A stretch of DNA of 64,000 nt from Sphaerisporangium dianthi (GCF_042654065.1 NZ_JBHSFP010000010.1:1-64000), one strand, 5' to 3'. Counted from the first letter of the stretch, positions 9,090 through 18,508 are shown. Notes: generated from the letters alone by a model not told the origin. Program-made: numbers and translations.

Positions 9090-9207
9090 GCTCGGGGCGC
9101 GGCGGTGTCGTGAGGAGGAGAGAGCGAGTGCGAGGAACGAGCGCTCGTGAACGACGACGAACGGCGCCGCCTCAAAGGCGCCCCGAGCCCGCCGAGCGAA
9201 GCGAGGC
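9090..9207. repeat. 118-bp interspersed repeat, copy 1
   Basis: This unit recurs almost unchanged (2 differences) at 60918-61035 and 61048-61165. Its start GCTCGGGGCGC and the inner segment GCGCCCCGAGC (about 90 nt later) are exact inverted complements. It also contains GGCGCC GCCTCAAA GGCGCC and GAGCGCTC palindromes. Here it lies between moaE and the stop codon of the epimerase-like gene, which is read towards it. Both strands are open, but the frames have no other homologous context. Confidence 0.85.
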
Positions 9208-9221
9208 AAAAGCAAACACAG

Positions 9222-10292
9222 CTAGATGCGGCGTTTGCGGCGGGCTCTTCGGACTATGGCGGCGGTGCCGATGACGGCGACGGTGGCGCCGGCGGCGGTG
9301 AGGGTGGCCTCCTTGCCGGGCAGGCGGCGTCCGACGACCGCGTGGCGGCCCTCGCGCAGGTCAAGGAGCTGCTGGAACGCCGCCTCGTTGGTCCAGGCGG
9401 GCTTCCATCCGGCGGCGCGGAGCGAGGCGCAGTCGACCACCCACGGGTAGACGACGTAGTGCAGGTCGGTCGCGGGGGCGGGGGTGATGCCGAGCCGGTG
9501 CAGGCGCTGGGCCGTGCCGAACGTGAGCCCCGCGGGCAGCTCGAAACGCCGCAGGCCCGACAGTTCCTCGACCTGTTCCATCTCGAGCCATCCCTCGCTG
9601 CCCACGGTGACCACCCCGGAGACGTGCCCGAGCGCCGCCAGTTCCAGCGCCGAGACGAGGTCTTCGACGTGGCAGAACTGCCAGCGGGGGGCCGAGCCCT
9701 TGACGGTCAGCAGGCGCGGGGCCTCGAAGTGGCGGGTGACCACGGTGTCCACCCCCACGCCGACCACGGCGGCCGGCCGCAGCACGGTGACCTCCAGGCC
9801 GGGATGGCTGCGCAGGGCACGGCGCACGAGCGCCTCGATCTCCAGGTGGTCGCCCACGACGCCGGAGTCCGGCTCGGCGGCGACCGGAGCGTCCTCGGGC
9901 AGCGGGACCGGGTTGTCCGCCACCGCGCCGTACACCATGGCGCTGGTCACGAGCACCACCCGCCGGACCCGCGCGGCGGCGGACGCGGTGAGCACCGTCT
10001 GGGCGGCCCGCAGGTTGTATCCGCGGCGCTCGGCGGGGTCGGAGTCGAGCCGGTAGTCGGCGGCCAGATGCACCAGCACGTCGACGTCGGAGATGCGGTT
10101 CGCCAAGAGCGGATCTCGGACGTCGATCACCCGCCATGTGACGTCGGCAACGTCCCCGCGCTGATCGTCGATCGCCACGACGCGGCGGAAATCCGCAGAC
10201 GAGGCGACCCGGGAGAGGAACTCTCTCCCCAGTCCCGATGCCGCGCCGGTGACGGCGACGACCGGTGGCCGGAGGCGTTTCGAGGTAGTCAC
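9222..10292 (-). CDS. NAD-dependent epimerase/dehydratase-like protein (atypical extended SDR)
   Basis: The product (356 aa) starts at a GTG preceded by GAGG; a longer in-frame extension to 10949 crosses the divergent gene and was rejected. A Rossmann motif VTGAASGLGREFL lies near residue 13 and the SDR segment DVLVHLAADYRLDSDP near 75. The active-site region SAMVYGAVADNPVPLPED is present, but the usual Tyr-xxx-Lys is replaced by GDHLEIE, so classical catalysis is doubtful. A short hydrophobic helix followed by RRARRKRR closes the protein (about 330-356) and suggests membrane attachment. Substrate unknown. Confidence 0.8.
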   Translation of the reverse strand: MTTSKRLRPPVVAVTGAASGLGREFLSRVASSADFRRVVAIDDQRGDVADVTWRVIDVRDPLLANRISDVDVLVHLAADYRLDSDPAERRGYNLRAAQTVLTASAAARVRRVVLVTSAMVYGAVADNPVPLPEDAPVAAEPDSGVVGDHLEIEALVRRALRSHPGLEVTVLRPAAVVGVGVDTVVTRHFEAPRLLTVKGSAPRWQFCHVEDLVSALELAALGHVSGVVTVGSEGWLEMEQVEELSGLRRFELPAGLTFGTAQRLHRLGITPAPATDLHYVVYPWVVDCASLRAAGWKPAWTNEAAFQQLLDLREGRHAVVGRRLPGKEATLTAAGATVAVIGTAAIVRRARRKRRI

Positions 10293-10374
10293 GAGGTCCT
10301 CACTTTGCACTGATCCGCCCTGCGACGGATAACGTGGCGGATGTGGACTCCTCCATCCTGCACGAGGTAGAGCG

Positions 10375-11685
10375 GTGACTGACCTGCCAGGTCGCGAAAA
10401 CGACCCCAACGAGAATCCGTTCGCGATGTTCGGCGATCCGGAGCAGATGGCCGCGGCCATGCGGCAGTTCGCCGACATGCTCTCGGCGCCGGCGGGCTCT
10501 GGGCCCGTCAACTGGGACATGGCGAAGAACATCGCCCGCCACGCCGTGGTCGCCGAGGGCGATCCGAGCGTCATGGAAGGGGAGCGCCGGCAGATCGTCG
10601 AAGCGCTCCGCCTCGCCGATCTGTGGCTGAACGAGGTGACCGAGCTGCCGAGCGGGCTGACCGCGCCTGAGGCGTGGAGCCGCTCCGAGTGGATCGAGAA
10701 GACCGTCCCGGTCTGGAAGAAGCTGTGCGACCCGATCGCCGAGCGCATGGTCGACACCATGGGCGGCGCTCTGGGCGGGGCGGGGCTCGGCGACGACGCG
10801 CAGGCGATGGCCGCGCAGCTCGGGCCGCTGATGGGCATGATGCGCCAGATGGGCGGCATGATGGTCGGCAGCCAGATCGGCCAGGCCCTGGGCGCGCTGG
10901 CCCCAGAGGTGATCGGCTCCTCCGACATCGGGCTGCCGCTCTCTGACACCGCGGCGCTGCTGCCGGGCGGGGTCGCCGCGTTCAGCCACGGCCTGGAGAT
11001 CCCCTCCGAGGAGATCCGCCTCTATCTGGCGCTCAGGGAGGCCGCGCACCACCGGCTGTTCCAGCACGTCCCATGGCTGCGCACCCAGCTGTTCGGCGCC
11101 GTCGAAGAGTACGCCAAGGGCATCACCGTGGACACCTCCGCTCTTGAGGAGCAGATCCGCGGGCTGGACATCAACAACCCCGAGCAGATCCAGGAGGCCC
11201 TGAGCGGAGGCGCGCTGCTCAAGCCCGAGGACACCGATCGCCAGAAGGCCGCGCTGGCCCGGCTGGAGACCATCCTCGCCCTGGTCGAGGGCTGGGTCGG
11301 CACGGTGGTGGACGCCGCCGCCGAGGGCAAGCTGCCCTCGGCCGCCGCCCTGTCCGAGACCATGCGCCGCCGCCGCGCGACCGGGGGGCCGGCGGAGCGC
11401 ACGTTCGCCACGCTCGTCGGGCTGGAGCTGCGCCCGCGCAGGCTTCGCGAGGCCGCGGCGCTGTGGCAGGCGCTGGCCGCCGCGCGCGGCGTCGACGGGC
11501 GTGACGCGGTCTGGTCCCACCCTGACCTCATGCCGACCGCGACCGATCTGGACGACCCCGAGGCGTTCGTGCAGGGCGAGACCAAACTCGACCTGTCCGC
11601 GTTCGACGACGAGAAACTCTCCGGGGACGAGCCCGGCGACGCGGGCGGTCCCGAGAGCGGGTCCAAGGGGCCCGGCGAGGGATGA
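10375..11685 (+). CDS. DUF2342 / zinc-dependent metalloprotease-like hydrolase
   Basis: The 436-aa protein belongs to the actinobacterial family sometimes named coenzyme F420 biosynthesis associated or putative zinc protease. The family segment LREAAHHRLFQHVPWL (about 221-236) supplies histidines resembling a metal site, although a canonical HExxH is not present. Met/Gly-rich stretches (about 140-170) and an acidic Gly-rich tail flank it. The GTG at 10375 has GAGGTAGAG upstream. The stop overlaps the Nudix gene by 4 nt, so the two are translationally coupled. Function is not established. Confidence 0.85.
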   Translation: MTDLPGRENDPNENPFAMFGDPEQMAAAMRQFADMLSAPAGSGPVNWDMAKNIARHAVVAEGDPSVMEGERRQIVEALRLADLWLNEVTELPSGLTAPEAWSRSEWIEKTVPVWKKLCDPIAERMVDTMGGALGGAGLGDDAQAMAAQLGPLMGMMRQMGGMMVGSQIGQALGALAPEVIGSSDIGLPLSDTAALLPGGVAAFSHGLEIPSEEIRLYLALREAAHHRLFQHVPWLRTQLFGAVEEYAKGITVDTSALEEQIRGLDINNPEQIQEALSGGALLKPEDTDRQKAALARLETILALVEGWVGTVVDAAAEGKLPSAAALSETMRRRRATGGPAERTFATLVGLELRPRRLREAAALWQALAAARGVDGRDAVWSHPDLMPTATDLDDPEAFVQGETKLDLSAFDDEKLSGDEPGDAGGPESGSKGPGEG

Positions 11686-12245
11686 CGCTTCACGACCAGG
11701 CGCGGGCCGCGCTGTCCGGGTGGATCGCGCCCACCGCCGATGAGGAGTCGCTCCGCGAGGAGTTCCTGCGGCACCTGGGCCTGCACGACGACGCCATGTG
11801 GCGTTCGTGCGCGCCGGGGCACCTCACGGCCACCACAGCGGTGCTCTCGCACGACGGGTGCAAGGTGCTGCTCACCTTGCACCCGAAGGCCCGCATGTGG
11901 CTGCCCATGGGCGGGCACTGCGAGCCGGACGACCTGTCGCTGGAGGACGCCGCGCTGCGTGAGGCCACCGAGGAGTCCGGCATCGCGGGCCTCCGGCTGC
12001 TGCCCGGCCCGCTCGCGCTCGACCGGCACCGGGTCTGGTGCCATCCGCCGCACAGCTGGCACCTGGACGTCGAGTACGGCGCGGTGGCTCCGCCGGGGGC
12101 CGAGTACGTGATCAGCGATGAGTCTCTGGAGCTTCGCTGGGTGCCCGTGGAGGACATTCCCGAGCCGACGGACGAGGCCACTCGCCGGCTCGCCCGCCGC
12201 GCCCGTGCGCTGCTGACGGACGCGAACCCGCAACAGCCTGCTTGA
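11682..12245 (+). CDS. Nudix hydrolase
   Basis: The 187-aa protein contains a Nudix-type box, GGHCEPDDLSLEDAALREATEESGI region at about residues 79-103, ending in the metal-binding REATEESG. The first half of the box is the actinobacterial GGHxEPxD variant rather than the strict Gx5E spacing. The substrate cannot be deduced. It overlaps the DUF2342 gene by ATGA, so it is the second gene of that operon. Confidence 0.87.
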   Translation: MTLHDQARAALSGWIAPTADEESLREEFLRHLGLHDDAMWRSCAPGHLTATTAVLSHDGCKVLLTLHPKARMWLPMGGHCEPDDLSLEDAALREATEESGIAGLRLLPGPLALDRHRVWCHPPHSWHLDVEYGAVAPPGAEYVISDESLELRWVPVEDIPEPTDEATRRLARRARALLTDANPQQPA

Positions 12246-12261
12246 AAATTCTCCTTTTTTC

Positions 12262-13365
12262 GTGGCGTCGGGCCTCTCGCCCTGCTTCTTCACGCGATTC
12301 ATACGTGCGCTGGATAGGCTCATGGCGTACTGCCGAAGCATGCCGGGGGACTGGGTGAACATCACGACCGAGACACCGGTGGGGGGCGTGATCGTGACTC
12401 CGTCCCGGCGCCTCCGCGTGCCGGGGAAGATCGCCTGGCTCGCGGTGACGCCGTTCGCCGCCTGGGCCGTGTGGCGGCTCGGGGGCCTCGAGCGTGGATC
12501 GTTCCCGGCGCAGATCATGACGGCGACTCCGTACGCCGCGGCAGGGTCGCTGCTCCCGGTGCTGCTGTCGGTCCTGTCGCGCAAGAAGGCCGTGACGGCG
12601 GTGGCGCTGGCGGCGACGGCGGTGCTCGGGGCCACCGTGCTGCCCCGCGCCTTCGGGGACGCGCCGACAGCCCAGGCGGCGTCGGGGGTGCCGTTCACGG
12701 TGATGACGTCGAACCTCTTCTTCGGACGCGGCGACGCGCGGACCGTCGTCGATCTGGTGCGCCGGCACCGGCCCGACGTGCTGAACACCCAGGAGCTCAC
12801 CCCCGCGGCCGTGGAGGATCTGGACGCGGCCGGGCTGAAGGAACTGATGCCCTACCGCTACCTCCAGGACGAGTGGAGCGCGGCGGGCAGCGGCATCTTC
12901 TCAAGCCACCCGATCACCCGCCTCGACGGGCTGTTCCAGGTGATCGGGCACAACATGCCGGCCGTCAAGATCACTCTCGCCGGCGGCGCGCAGGTCGAGA
13001 TCGTCGACGTGCACACCTTGCCGCCGCTGGGCCGCCAGGTCACCCAGTGGACCGAAGGGCTGCGGGCGCTGCCGCCGGGGCCTTCCTCGGGGCCGTTCCG
13101 CATCCTGGCCGGCGACTTCAACGCGAGCCTCGACCACGCCGAGATGCGCGACCTGGTCGCACGGGGATACCGCGACGCGGGCGACACCGTCGGCGGCGGC
13201 CTGACGCCGACCTGGCCGGCCAACAAGAAGCTGCCACCGTTGATCACGATCGATCACGTGCTGGCCGACCGGCGCGTCTCGGTGCTCGGCTACCACGTGT
13301 ACACCGTCCCGCGCACCGACCACAGGACCGTCGTCACCGAGCTGTCCCTCCCGGCCGCCCGCTGA
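12262..13365 (+). CDS. Endonuclease/exonuclease/phosphatase family membrane protein
   Basis: Two or three N-terminal hydrophobic segments (about residues 50-140) precede a DNase I-like EEP domain. Motifs visible are SNLFFGRGDARTVVDLV, PDVLNTQE (catalytic Glu), GSGIFSSHPI, AGDFNASLDH, TIDHVLADRR and the terminal TDHRTV, i.e. the full metal and phosphate-binding set. The domain should face outside and may hydrolyse phosphodiesters of lipids or nucleic acid. The start is unclear: GTG at 12262 is the longest, while ATG 12322 and GTG 12388 are alternatives. Confidence 0.83.
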   Translation: MASGLSPCFFTRFIRALDRLMAYCRSMPGDWVNITTETPVGGVIVTPSRRLRVPGKIAWLAVTPFAAWAVWRLGGLERGSFPAQIMTATPYAAAGSLLPVLLSVLSRKKAVTAVALAATAVLGATVLPRAFGDAPTAQAASGVPFTVMTSNLFFGRGDARTVVDLVRRHRPDVLNTQELTPAAVEDLDAAGLKELMPYRYLQDEWSAAGSGIFSSHPITRLDGLFQVIGHNMPAVKITLAGGAQVEIVDVHTLPPLGRQVTQWTEGLRALPPGPSSGPFRILAGDFNASLDHAEMRDLVARGYRDAGDTVGGGLTPTWPANKKLPPLITIDHVLADRRVSVLGYHVYTVPRTDHRTVVTELSLPAAR

Positions 13366-13437
13366 CGCCATCGCCCCGGCGTCCCGCTCCCGCTCGACCA
13401 GATCGCGCTGCGAGAACGCCGTCAGGGCGCCCCCCGG

Positions 13438-14028
13438 TCAGCGGCCGGTGAGCAGGGCGCGGGTGGTGTCCCAGCCCTCCAGTCCGGGGTCCAGCCGGGC
13501 GATGTCGGCGGGGACGCGCAGGCGGTGCCACCCGGGGCCGGTGGCGACCATGCGCGGGCCCGGCGCCTGCCCGCGCAGCCGCGCGACCACGTCCTCGTCG
13601 TCCAAACCGGCGGCGGCCCAGGACGGGAACGGCAGCCGGGCGGCCATCGCCACCGCGCCGCCGCCCTCCGCGGGGCAGACCGCGACGGGGGCGCGGCCGA
13701 GCTCGCGGAACAGCTTGCCGATCAGCAACGGGGGCAGGTCGGGGGCGTCGCCGCTGATCACCACGGCCTCCTCGCCGTACGGCGCGAGCGCGGCGAACGC
13801 GTCGGCGATGCCGCCGGAGTCGGGCAGCGGGATCACCCGCGTGCCCGGCCAGGCGAGGTCGTCCAGCCCGTCCACGCCGGCGGCCAGGATGACCGGCTCC
13901 ACCAGGTCGAGCCCGGCCACGATCTCGTAGGTGTCCTCGGCCAGGGCGAGCAGGAACTCGCCGGGGTCCACGCCAGGGGGCGCGCCCTTGCCCATGGCGG
14001 GTGTGACCAGGACCGCCGCCTGCCTCAC
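13438..14028 (-). CDS. DUF2064 / nucleotidyl-glycosyltransferase-fold protein
   Basis: The 196-aa protein resembles the DUF2064 (TIGR04282) group related to MobA/CofC-type transferases. The best signature is VVISGDAPDLPPLLIGKLF (about 89-107), where the Asp binds metal-nucleotide in the fold. The N-terminus lacks a clear GGxxxR nucleotide loop, so activity is uncertain. It is convergent with the EEP gene and 28 nt downstream of the metalloprotease on the same strand. Confidence 0.75.
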   Translation of the reverse strand: MRQAAVLVTPAMGKGAPPGVDPGEFLLALAEDTYEIVAGLDLVEPVILAAGVDGLDDLAWPGTRVIPLPDSGGIADAFAALAPYGEEAVVISGDAPDLPPLLIGKLFRELGRAPVAVCPAEGGGAVAMAARLPFPSWAAAGLDDEDVVARLRGQAPGPRMVATGPGWHRLRVPADIARLDPGLEGWDTTRALLTGR

Positions 14029-14056
14029 CGCTCGCCCCGAGGGGCCGTGCCGGGGC

Positions 14057-14650
14057 TCAGCATTCCTCCACCGTCCCGTTCGCGGCCATGGAGTACCCCT
14101 CCAGGAAGCCGCGTGCCCGCTCGGCCCGGGGATAGCGCTCGACGAGGGACCAGAAGCGGGGACCGTGGCTGGGCACCAGCAGGTGGGCCAGCTCGTGCAT
14201 GATCACGTAGTCGACGACCCAGGCCGGCATGCCGCGCAGGCGCGTCGAGAGCCGGATGGTGCCGTGGTCGGGAGTGCACGACCCCCAGCGATGCCGCTGG
14301 TTCTCGGCCCATCGCACGCTCGACGGCACGGCGTTCCCGTCCAGATAGCGGACGGCGAGGTCTCGCGCCCGCTCAAGCAGGTCGTCGTCGCTCGGACGGC
14401 GGCGTTGCTCTTTGGCCGCGAGCCGATCGAGCATCCGCCGGACCCATTGCTCTTCATCTGTCCTGCTCAGACCGGCAGGCAACAACACGATGGTCTTGTC
14501 GCCATCGCGATATGCGGATACGGTCCGCCGGCGGCGTGCACTCCGGCGGACCTCGACTGTCTCGGGGGGCACATATGCACGGTAGCCGACAGGGCCGTCT
14601 TTCCACAGGGGGTGTACGACGTTTTCGCTGGTCAATCCGCGTTCGTCCAT
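14057..14650 (-). CDS. YgjP-like (M48/DUF45) zinc metallopeptidase
   Basis: This 197-aa protein has the zinc site HELAHLLVPSHGPRFW (HELAH 152-156, third histidine 162) and the preceding family motif QRHRWGSCTPDHG (118-130). The N-terminal part contains VRRSARRRRTVSAYRDG typical of this group. No membrane segment is present, so it is probably cytosolic. Substrates are unknown. ATG at 14650 without a clear ribosome binding site. Confidence 0.88.
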   Translation of the reverse strand: MDERGLTSENVVHPLWKDGPVGYRAYVPPETVEVRRSARRRRTVSAYRDGDKTIVLLPAGLSRTDEEQWVRRMLDRLAAKEQRRRPSDDDLLERARDLAVRYLDGNAVPSSVRWAENQRHRWGSCTPDHGTIRLSTRLRGMPAWVVDYVIMHELAHLLVPSHGPRFWSLVERYPRAERARGFLEGYSMAANGTVEEC

Positions 14651-14779
14651 TGTTCAGGCAACACAGGCCCCTCATCCGTCCCACATGCTGTCACGATCGC
14701 CGTGAAGCGCGCGAAAGTTATCCACAGGTGGGGACAAGAGCCGCCGGACGGGGTGGCGTTCGTGCCAGGCTGCGCGCTC

Positions 14780-15913
14780 GTGACCTTCACTTCCAGTGTC
14801 CCACCTCGCGGACGCGGGCCCCGGCGGGCCCCGGTCCGGCCGCGGCTGAAGCCGGCCCTGCGCCTGCTGCACCGCGATGACCACACCCTCCAGCTGGGCG
14901 TCCATCCGCTGCGTGCGGTGGTGCTCACCGATCTCGACCCTGGCGTGCGCCGGTTCGTCGAAGGCCTCGACGGCACGCGCACGCTCGACGAGCTGATCGC
15001 CCGCGCCGACCTCGACGAGACCACGATCCGGCAGCTCGTGGGGCTGCTGGCCGAGCACGGCGTGCTCGACGACGCCGCCGCGCGCCCCGCCCCGTTACGC
15101 GGCCTGACCCCCGGCGAGCGCGACCGGCTCGGGCCCGACCTCGACGCGCTCTCCCTGTCGGGCGCGGACGCCGGCGACGGCGGGCTCTCCGCCCTCGAAC
15201 GCCGCCGCGCGGCGCACGTCAGGGTCTACGGGGCGGGCCGGGTCGGCGCCCAGGTCGCCGTGCTCCTCGCCGCCTCGGGCGTCGGCCATCTGTGCGTGGT
15301 CGACCCCGCCACGGCCCGGCCCGAGGACGTCGTGCCGGGCGGGCTGTCGTTCGCCGACGCCGGGCGCCGCAGAGAGGACGGCGCGGTGGCCGCGGCCCGG
15401 CGGGTGGCGCCGGGCGTCAACGCCTGGACCGGCACCACCGCCTCCCACCTCGCCGACGGCGCCCGGCGTCCCGATCTGGTGGTCCTGGCCCCGGTGGGCC
15501 CGCTGGACGGGGTGGCGGCCCAAGAGCTGGTGACGCTCGGCATCCCGCACCTGCTGGCGACCGCGGGCGAGGGCGTCGGCTCGGTCGGCCCGCTCGTGAT
15601 CCCCGGGGTCACCTCATGCCTGCGCTGCCTTGAGTTGATCCGGCGTGACCGCGACCCGTCATGGCCGATGATCGGGGCTCGTCTCGGCGGGTTTCCCGCG
15701 GGTGAGATCGCGTGTGACACGGTGCTGTCAACGCTGGTCGCGGCGCACGCGGCGGGTCACGCGCTGGGTTGTGTCGACGGTCTGACGCCCACTGTGACGA
15801 ACAGCACAGTTGACGTAATGCCTGATTGGCGTTGGAAAAAACGGTCCTGGGAAGCTCATCCGCTATGTCGTTGTAGTCGAAACCACTTCGGTCCGCTAAC
15901 AATGGTCGCGTGA
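14780..15913 (+). CDS. ThiF/E1-like adenylyltransferase-fold protein
   Basis: The C-terminal 300 residues form an E1/ThiF Rossmann fold: VYGAGRVGAQVAVLLAASGVGHLCVVD, then a conserved TSCLRCLEL and a late HPLCRCS that together look like a zinc Cys set. The N-terminal 100 residues (RPRLKPALRLLHRDDHTLQL onward) resemble the short winged domain of RiPP leader-binding E1-like proteins. No RiPP precursor, YcaO or other modifying gene is near. The start is poorly defined; GTG 14780 is chosen because homology-like sequence begins just after it, and the much longer upstream frame runs over the divergent metalloprotease. The stop overlaps the ABC1 kinase by GTGA. Confidence 0.78.
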   Translation: MTFTSSVPPRGRGPRRAPVRPRLKPALRLLHRDDHTLQLGVHPLRAVVLTDLDPGVRRFVEGLDGTRTLDELIARADLDETTIRQLVGLLAEHGVLDDAAARPAPLRGLTPGERDRLGPDLDALSLSGADAGDGGLSALERRRAAHVRVYGAGRVGAQVAVLLAASGVGHLCVVDPATARPEDVVPGGLSFADAGRRREDGAVAAARRVAPGVNAWTGTTASHLADGARRPDLVVLAPVGPLDGVAAQELVTLGIPHLLATAGEGVGSVGPLVIPGVTSCLRCLELIRRDRDPSWPMIGARLGGFPAGEIACDTVLSTLVAAHAAGHALGCVDGLTPTVTNSTVDVMPDWRWKKRSWEAHPLCRCSRNHFGPLTMVA

Positions 15914-17232
15914 GCGACTTCCCCCAACATGCCGTGACGCGGTCCGCCAAGCTGGCGACGCTCCCTTTGGGGTTCGCCGGCCGAACCGCGCTTGGGCTGG
16001 GCAAGCGCATCGGTGGGAAGTCCGCCGAGATGGTGGCGCAAGAGATCCAGCAACGCACCTCCGAGCAGATCTTCCGTGTTCTGGGCGAGCTGAAGGGCGG
16101 GGCCATGAAGCTCGGCCAGGCCCTGTCGATCTTCGAGGCGGCGCTGCCGCCCGAGATCGCCGGGCCGTACCGCGCGACGCTCACCAAGCTCCAGGACGCC
16201 GCGCCGCCCCTGCCGGCCTCGACGGTGCACGCCGTTCTCGCCGAGCAGCTCGGCGACGGCTGGCGCGAGCACTTCCTGAGCTTCGACGACGCGCCCACGG
16301 CGGCGGCCTCGATCGGCCAGGTGCACAAGGCCGTCTGGCAGGACGGCCGCGAGGTCGCCGTCAAGATCCAGTATCCGGGTGCGGGCAAGGCCCTGCTGTC
16401 CGACTTCAACCAGCTCGCCCGGCTCGGCAAGCTCTTCGGGGTGCTGCTCCCCGGGCTGGACATCAAGGCGGTGCTGGGCGAGCTGAAAGAGCGGGTGACC
16501 GAAGAGCTCGACTACCTGCGCGAGGCGGAGGCCCAGCACGGGTTCGCCACCGCCTACCACGACGATCCCGACTTCCGCGTGCCGGACGTCGTCGCCGCGA
16601 ACGAGCAGATCATCGTGACCGAGTGGATGGACGGCACGCCGCTGTCGAAGATCATCACCAGTGGCACCAAAGAGCAGCGCGACCGCGCCGGGCTGCTGTT
16701 CGTGCGGTTCCTGTTCAGCTCCCCCGCCCGCGCGGGCATGCTGCACGCCGATCCGCATCCCGGCAACTTCCGCGTCCTGCCGGACGGACGGCTGGGCGTG
16801 CTCGACTTCGGCGCGGTGAACCGCTTGCCCGACGGGTACCCCGAGGTCTTCGGCACGCTGACCCGCATCTTCAACAAGGGCGACATGACGACCGTCGTCC
16901 AGGGGTTGCGCGACGAGGGGTTCATCCGCCCGCACATCGAGGTCGACATCGAGGCGCTGCGGGCCTTCCTCGCCCCCTACGTCGAGCCGACCCAGGTGGA
17001 GGAGTTCACCTTCAGCCGCGAGTGGCTGCAGCGGCAGTTCGCGGCGGTCACCGACCTGCGGCCGACCAACGTGGTGCGCCAGCTCAACCTGCCCCCGTCG
17101 TACGTGCTGATCAACCGGGTCCACGCGGCGGGCATCGGCGTGCTGTGCCAGCTCGGCACCACCGCCCGGTTCCGCGACGAGGTGGTCCGCTGGGTCCCCG
17201 GCTTCGCCGACGACGAACGTCCCGCCACCTGA
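15910..17232 (+). CDS. ABC1/UbiB (AarF) family kinase-like protein
   Basis: The 440-aa protein has the ABC1 hallmarks: KGGAMKLGQALS (KxGQ motif, about 58-69), the Ala-rich AAASIGQVHKA replacing the Gly-rich loop, VAVKIQYPG (ATP Lys), and LHADPHPGNF...LGVLDFGAVNRL (catalytic and metal Asp). The family are atypical ATPases or kinases linked to isoprenoid quinone and lipid handling. It starts with GTG inside the ThiF stop (4-nt overlap), so the two are an operon. In mycobacteria an ABC1 gene also neighbours whiB7. Confidence 0.92.
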   Translation: MSDFPQHAVTRSAKLATLPLGFAGRTALGLGKRIGGKSAEMVAQEIQQRTSEQIFRVLGELKGGAMKLGQALSIFEAALPPEIAGPYRATLTKLQDAAPPLPASTVHAVLAEQLGDGWREHFLSFDDAPTAAASIGQVHKAVWQDGREVAVKIQYPGAGKALLSDFNQLARLGKLFGVLLPGLDIKAVLGELKERVTEELDYLREAEAQHGFATAYHDDPDFRVPDVVAANEQIIVTEWMDGTPLSKIITSGTKEQRDRAGLLFVRFLFSSPARAGMLHADPHPGNFRVLPDGRLGVLDFGAVNRLPDGYPEVFGTLTRIFNKGDMTTVVQGLRDEGFIRPHIEVDIEALRAFLAPYVEPTQVEEFTFSREWLQRQFAAVTDLRPTNVVRQLNLPPSYVLINRVHAAGIGVLCQLGTTARFRDEVVRWVPGFADDERPAT

Positions 17233-17263
17233 CCGGCCGGCCCCGCCGCCCGCGGCGACGGCG

Positions 17264-18508
17264 CTACGGGACGCCGGGCCACGACAGGGCCAGCCTGGTG
17301 TGCGTCTTGTCGATCACCGTCTCGCCGTCCAGGGCCGGATCGGGCGTGGTCCTGGGGTGGACGGCCAGGTGGAGGGCACCGGTCTCGGGGCGCCCGGCGG
17401 CCGCCCATCGCCGGACGTGCGCGGCGAGATCGTCGGCGGCCGCGGCGCCACCGGGCCCGTAGCCGCCCGCGACCAGGGCGAACGACGTGCCGGCGCCCTC
17501 GCCTCGCCGCAGCAGGGCGATGCCGTCCTCGCCGGCGACGCCGTAGGTGAGGGCGTATCCCTGTAAGGACAGCGGCGCCTGGTGGAGAAGGCCGGAGGTG
17601 CCGGCGTCGGACAGCGAGCACCAGCGCGGCTCATGGATCGCCAGCCACAGGTTGAGCCCGGCGAAGACCTCCGCCGCGTCCGCCGTCACGCCGGTGTCGC
17701 GCTCGAAGGCGGGTCCGGCCAGAGCCGCCGGCACCGCGGCGGCGTCGATGTCGCGCCCGGCCGGAGATTCGAGGACGAGCTGGGAGTCCCGGTCCAGCAG
17801 GTACGTCCGTCCGGGGCCGGCGGCCACGCCTCGCATGCGCATGAACCCGCAGGGCCTGATCGACCGGCTGGCCCAGTGCCCGTCCGCGCGTTCCAGGGCC
17901 ACGGAAACCTGGACGCCGCGCAGGTCGAGGGGGACGACGATGCGCCCGCCCGGGGCCAGTTGCGCCGGCCAGGCCGGTTCGAGGTCCCACACGCCGACCG
18001 TGGCGATGATCCGGTCGTACGGCGCCCGCGCGGGGAAGCCCTCCGCCCCGTCCGCGCACACCACCCGCACGCCGGGATGGCCCGCCGCCGCCAGGTGCGC
18101 CCGCGCGGCGTCGGCCACGTCCTGGTCGATGTCGACGCTCACCACCTCACCGCCGGGACCGGCGATGTGCGCCATCAGCGCCGCGTTGTAGCCGGTGCCC
18201 GCCCCGATCTCCAGCACCCGGTGGCCGGGCTCGATGCCGAGCTGGTCCAGCATGATCGCCATGATGGTCGGCTGGGAGGAGGAGCTGACCGGCCGGCCGT
18301 CGGCGTCCCGTTTGGTGACGATCGGCTGGTCGCCGTAGGCGGCCTCGCGCGGCGTGCCGGGGACGAACAGGTGCCGCGGCACGGCTCTCAGCGCCGCGGC
18401 CACCGGCTCGAAGACCGCTCCGCCGCGCTCGCGCACCTGGGCGACGAGCCTGCGCCGCAGATCTGCCGGCCCGGCGCCGTCCGCGCCGTACGCCTCCGGG
18501 TCGGCCAT
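17264..18508 (-). CDS. SAM-dependent methyltransferase, protein-L-isoaspartate methyltransferase type
   Basis: A PCMT-like domain occupies residues 1-210: VPRHLFVP, SSSSQPTIMAIMLDQL and the SAM motif VLEIGAGTGYNAALM (about 100-114) with SVDID as the acidic loop. A 200-residue C-terminal extension resembles that of methyltransferases annotated with the FxLD lanthipeptide system. No lanthipeptide genes lie nearby, so repair of isoaspartyl proteins or another methylation is equally possible. Confidence 0.82.
   Translation of the reverse strand: MADPEAYGADGAGPADLRRRLVAQVRERGGAVFEPVAAALRAVPRHLFVPGTPREAAYGDQPIVTKRDADGRPVSSSSQPTIMAIMLDQLGIEPGHRVLEIGAGTGYNAALMAHIAGPGGEVVSVDIDQDVADAARAHLAAAGHPGVRVVCADGAEGFPARAPYDRIIATVGVWDLEPAWPAQLAPGGRIVVPLDLRGVQVSVALERADGHWASRSIRPCGFMRMRGVAAGPGRTYLLDRDSQLVLESPAGRDIDAAAVPAALAGPAFERDTGVTADAAEVFAGLNLWLAIHEPRWCSLSDAGTSGLLHQAPLSLQGYALTYGVAGEDGIALLRRGEGAGTSFALVAGGYGPGGAAAADDLAAHVRRWAAAGRPETGALHLAVHPRTTPDPALDGETVIDKTHTRLALSWPGVP

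Noticed and set aside
10293..10949. N-terminal extension of the epimerase-like frame
   Set aside because: It would overlap the divergent DUF2342 gene; the SDR fold begins right after the GTG at 10292, which has a ribosome binding site.
13931..14779. N-terminal extension of the ThiF-like frame
   Set aside because: It runs over the antisense metalloprotease gene and its translation is not protein-like.
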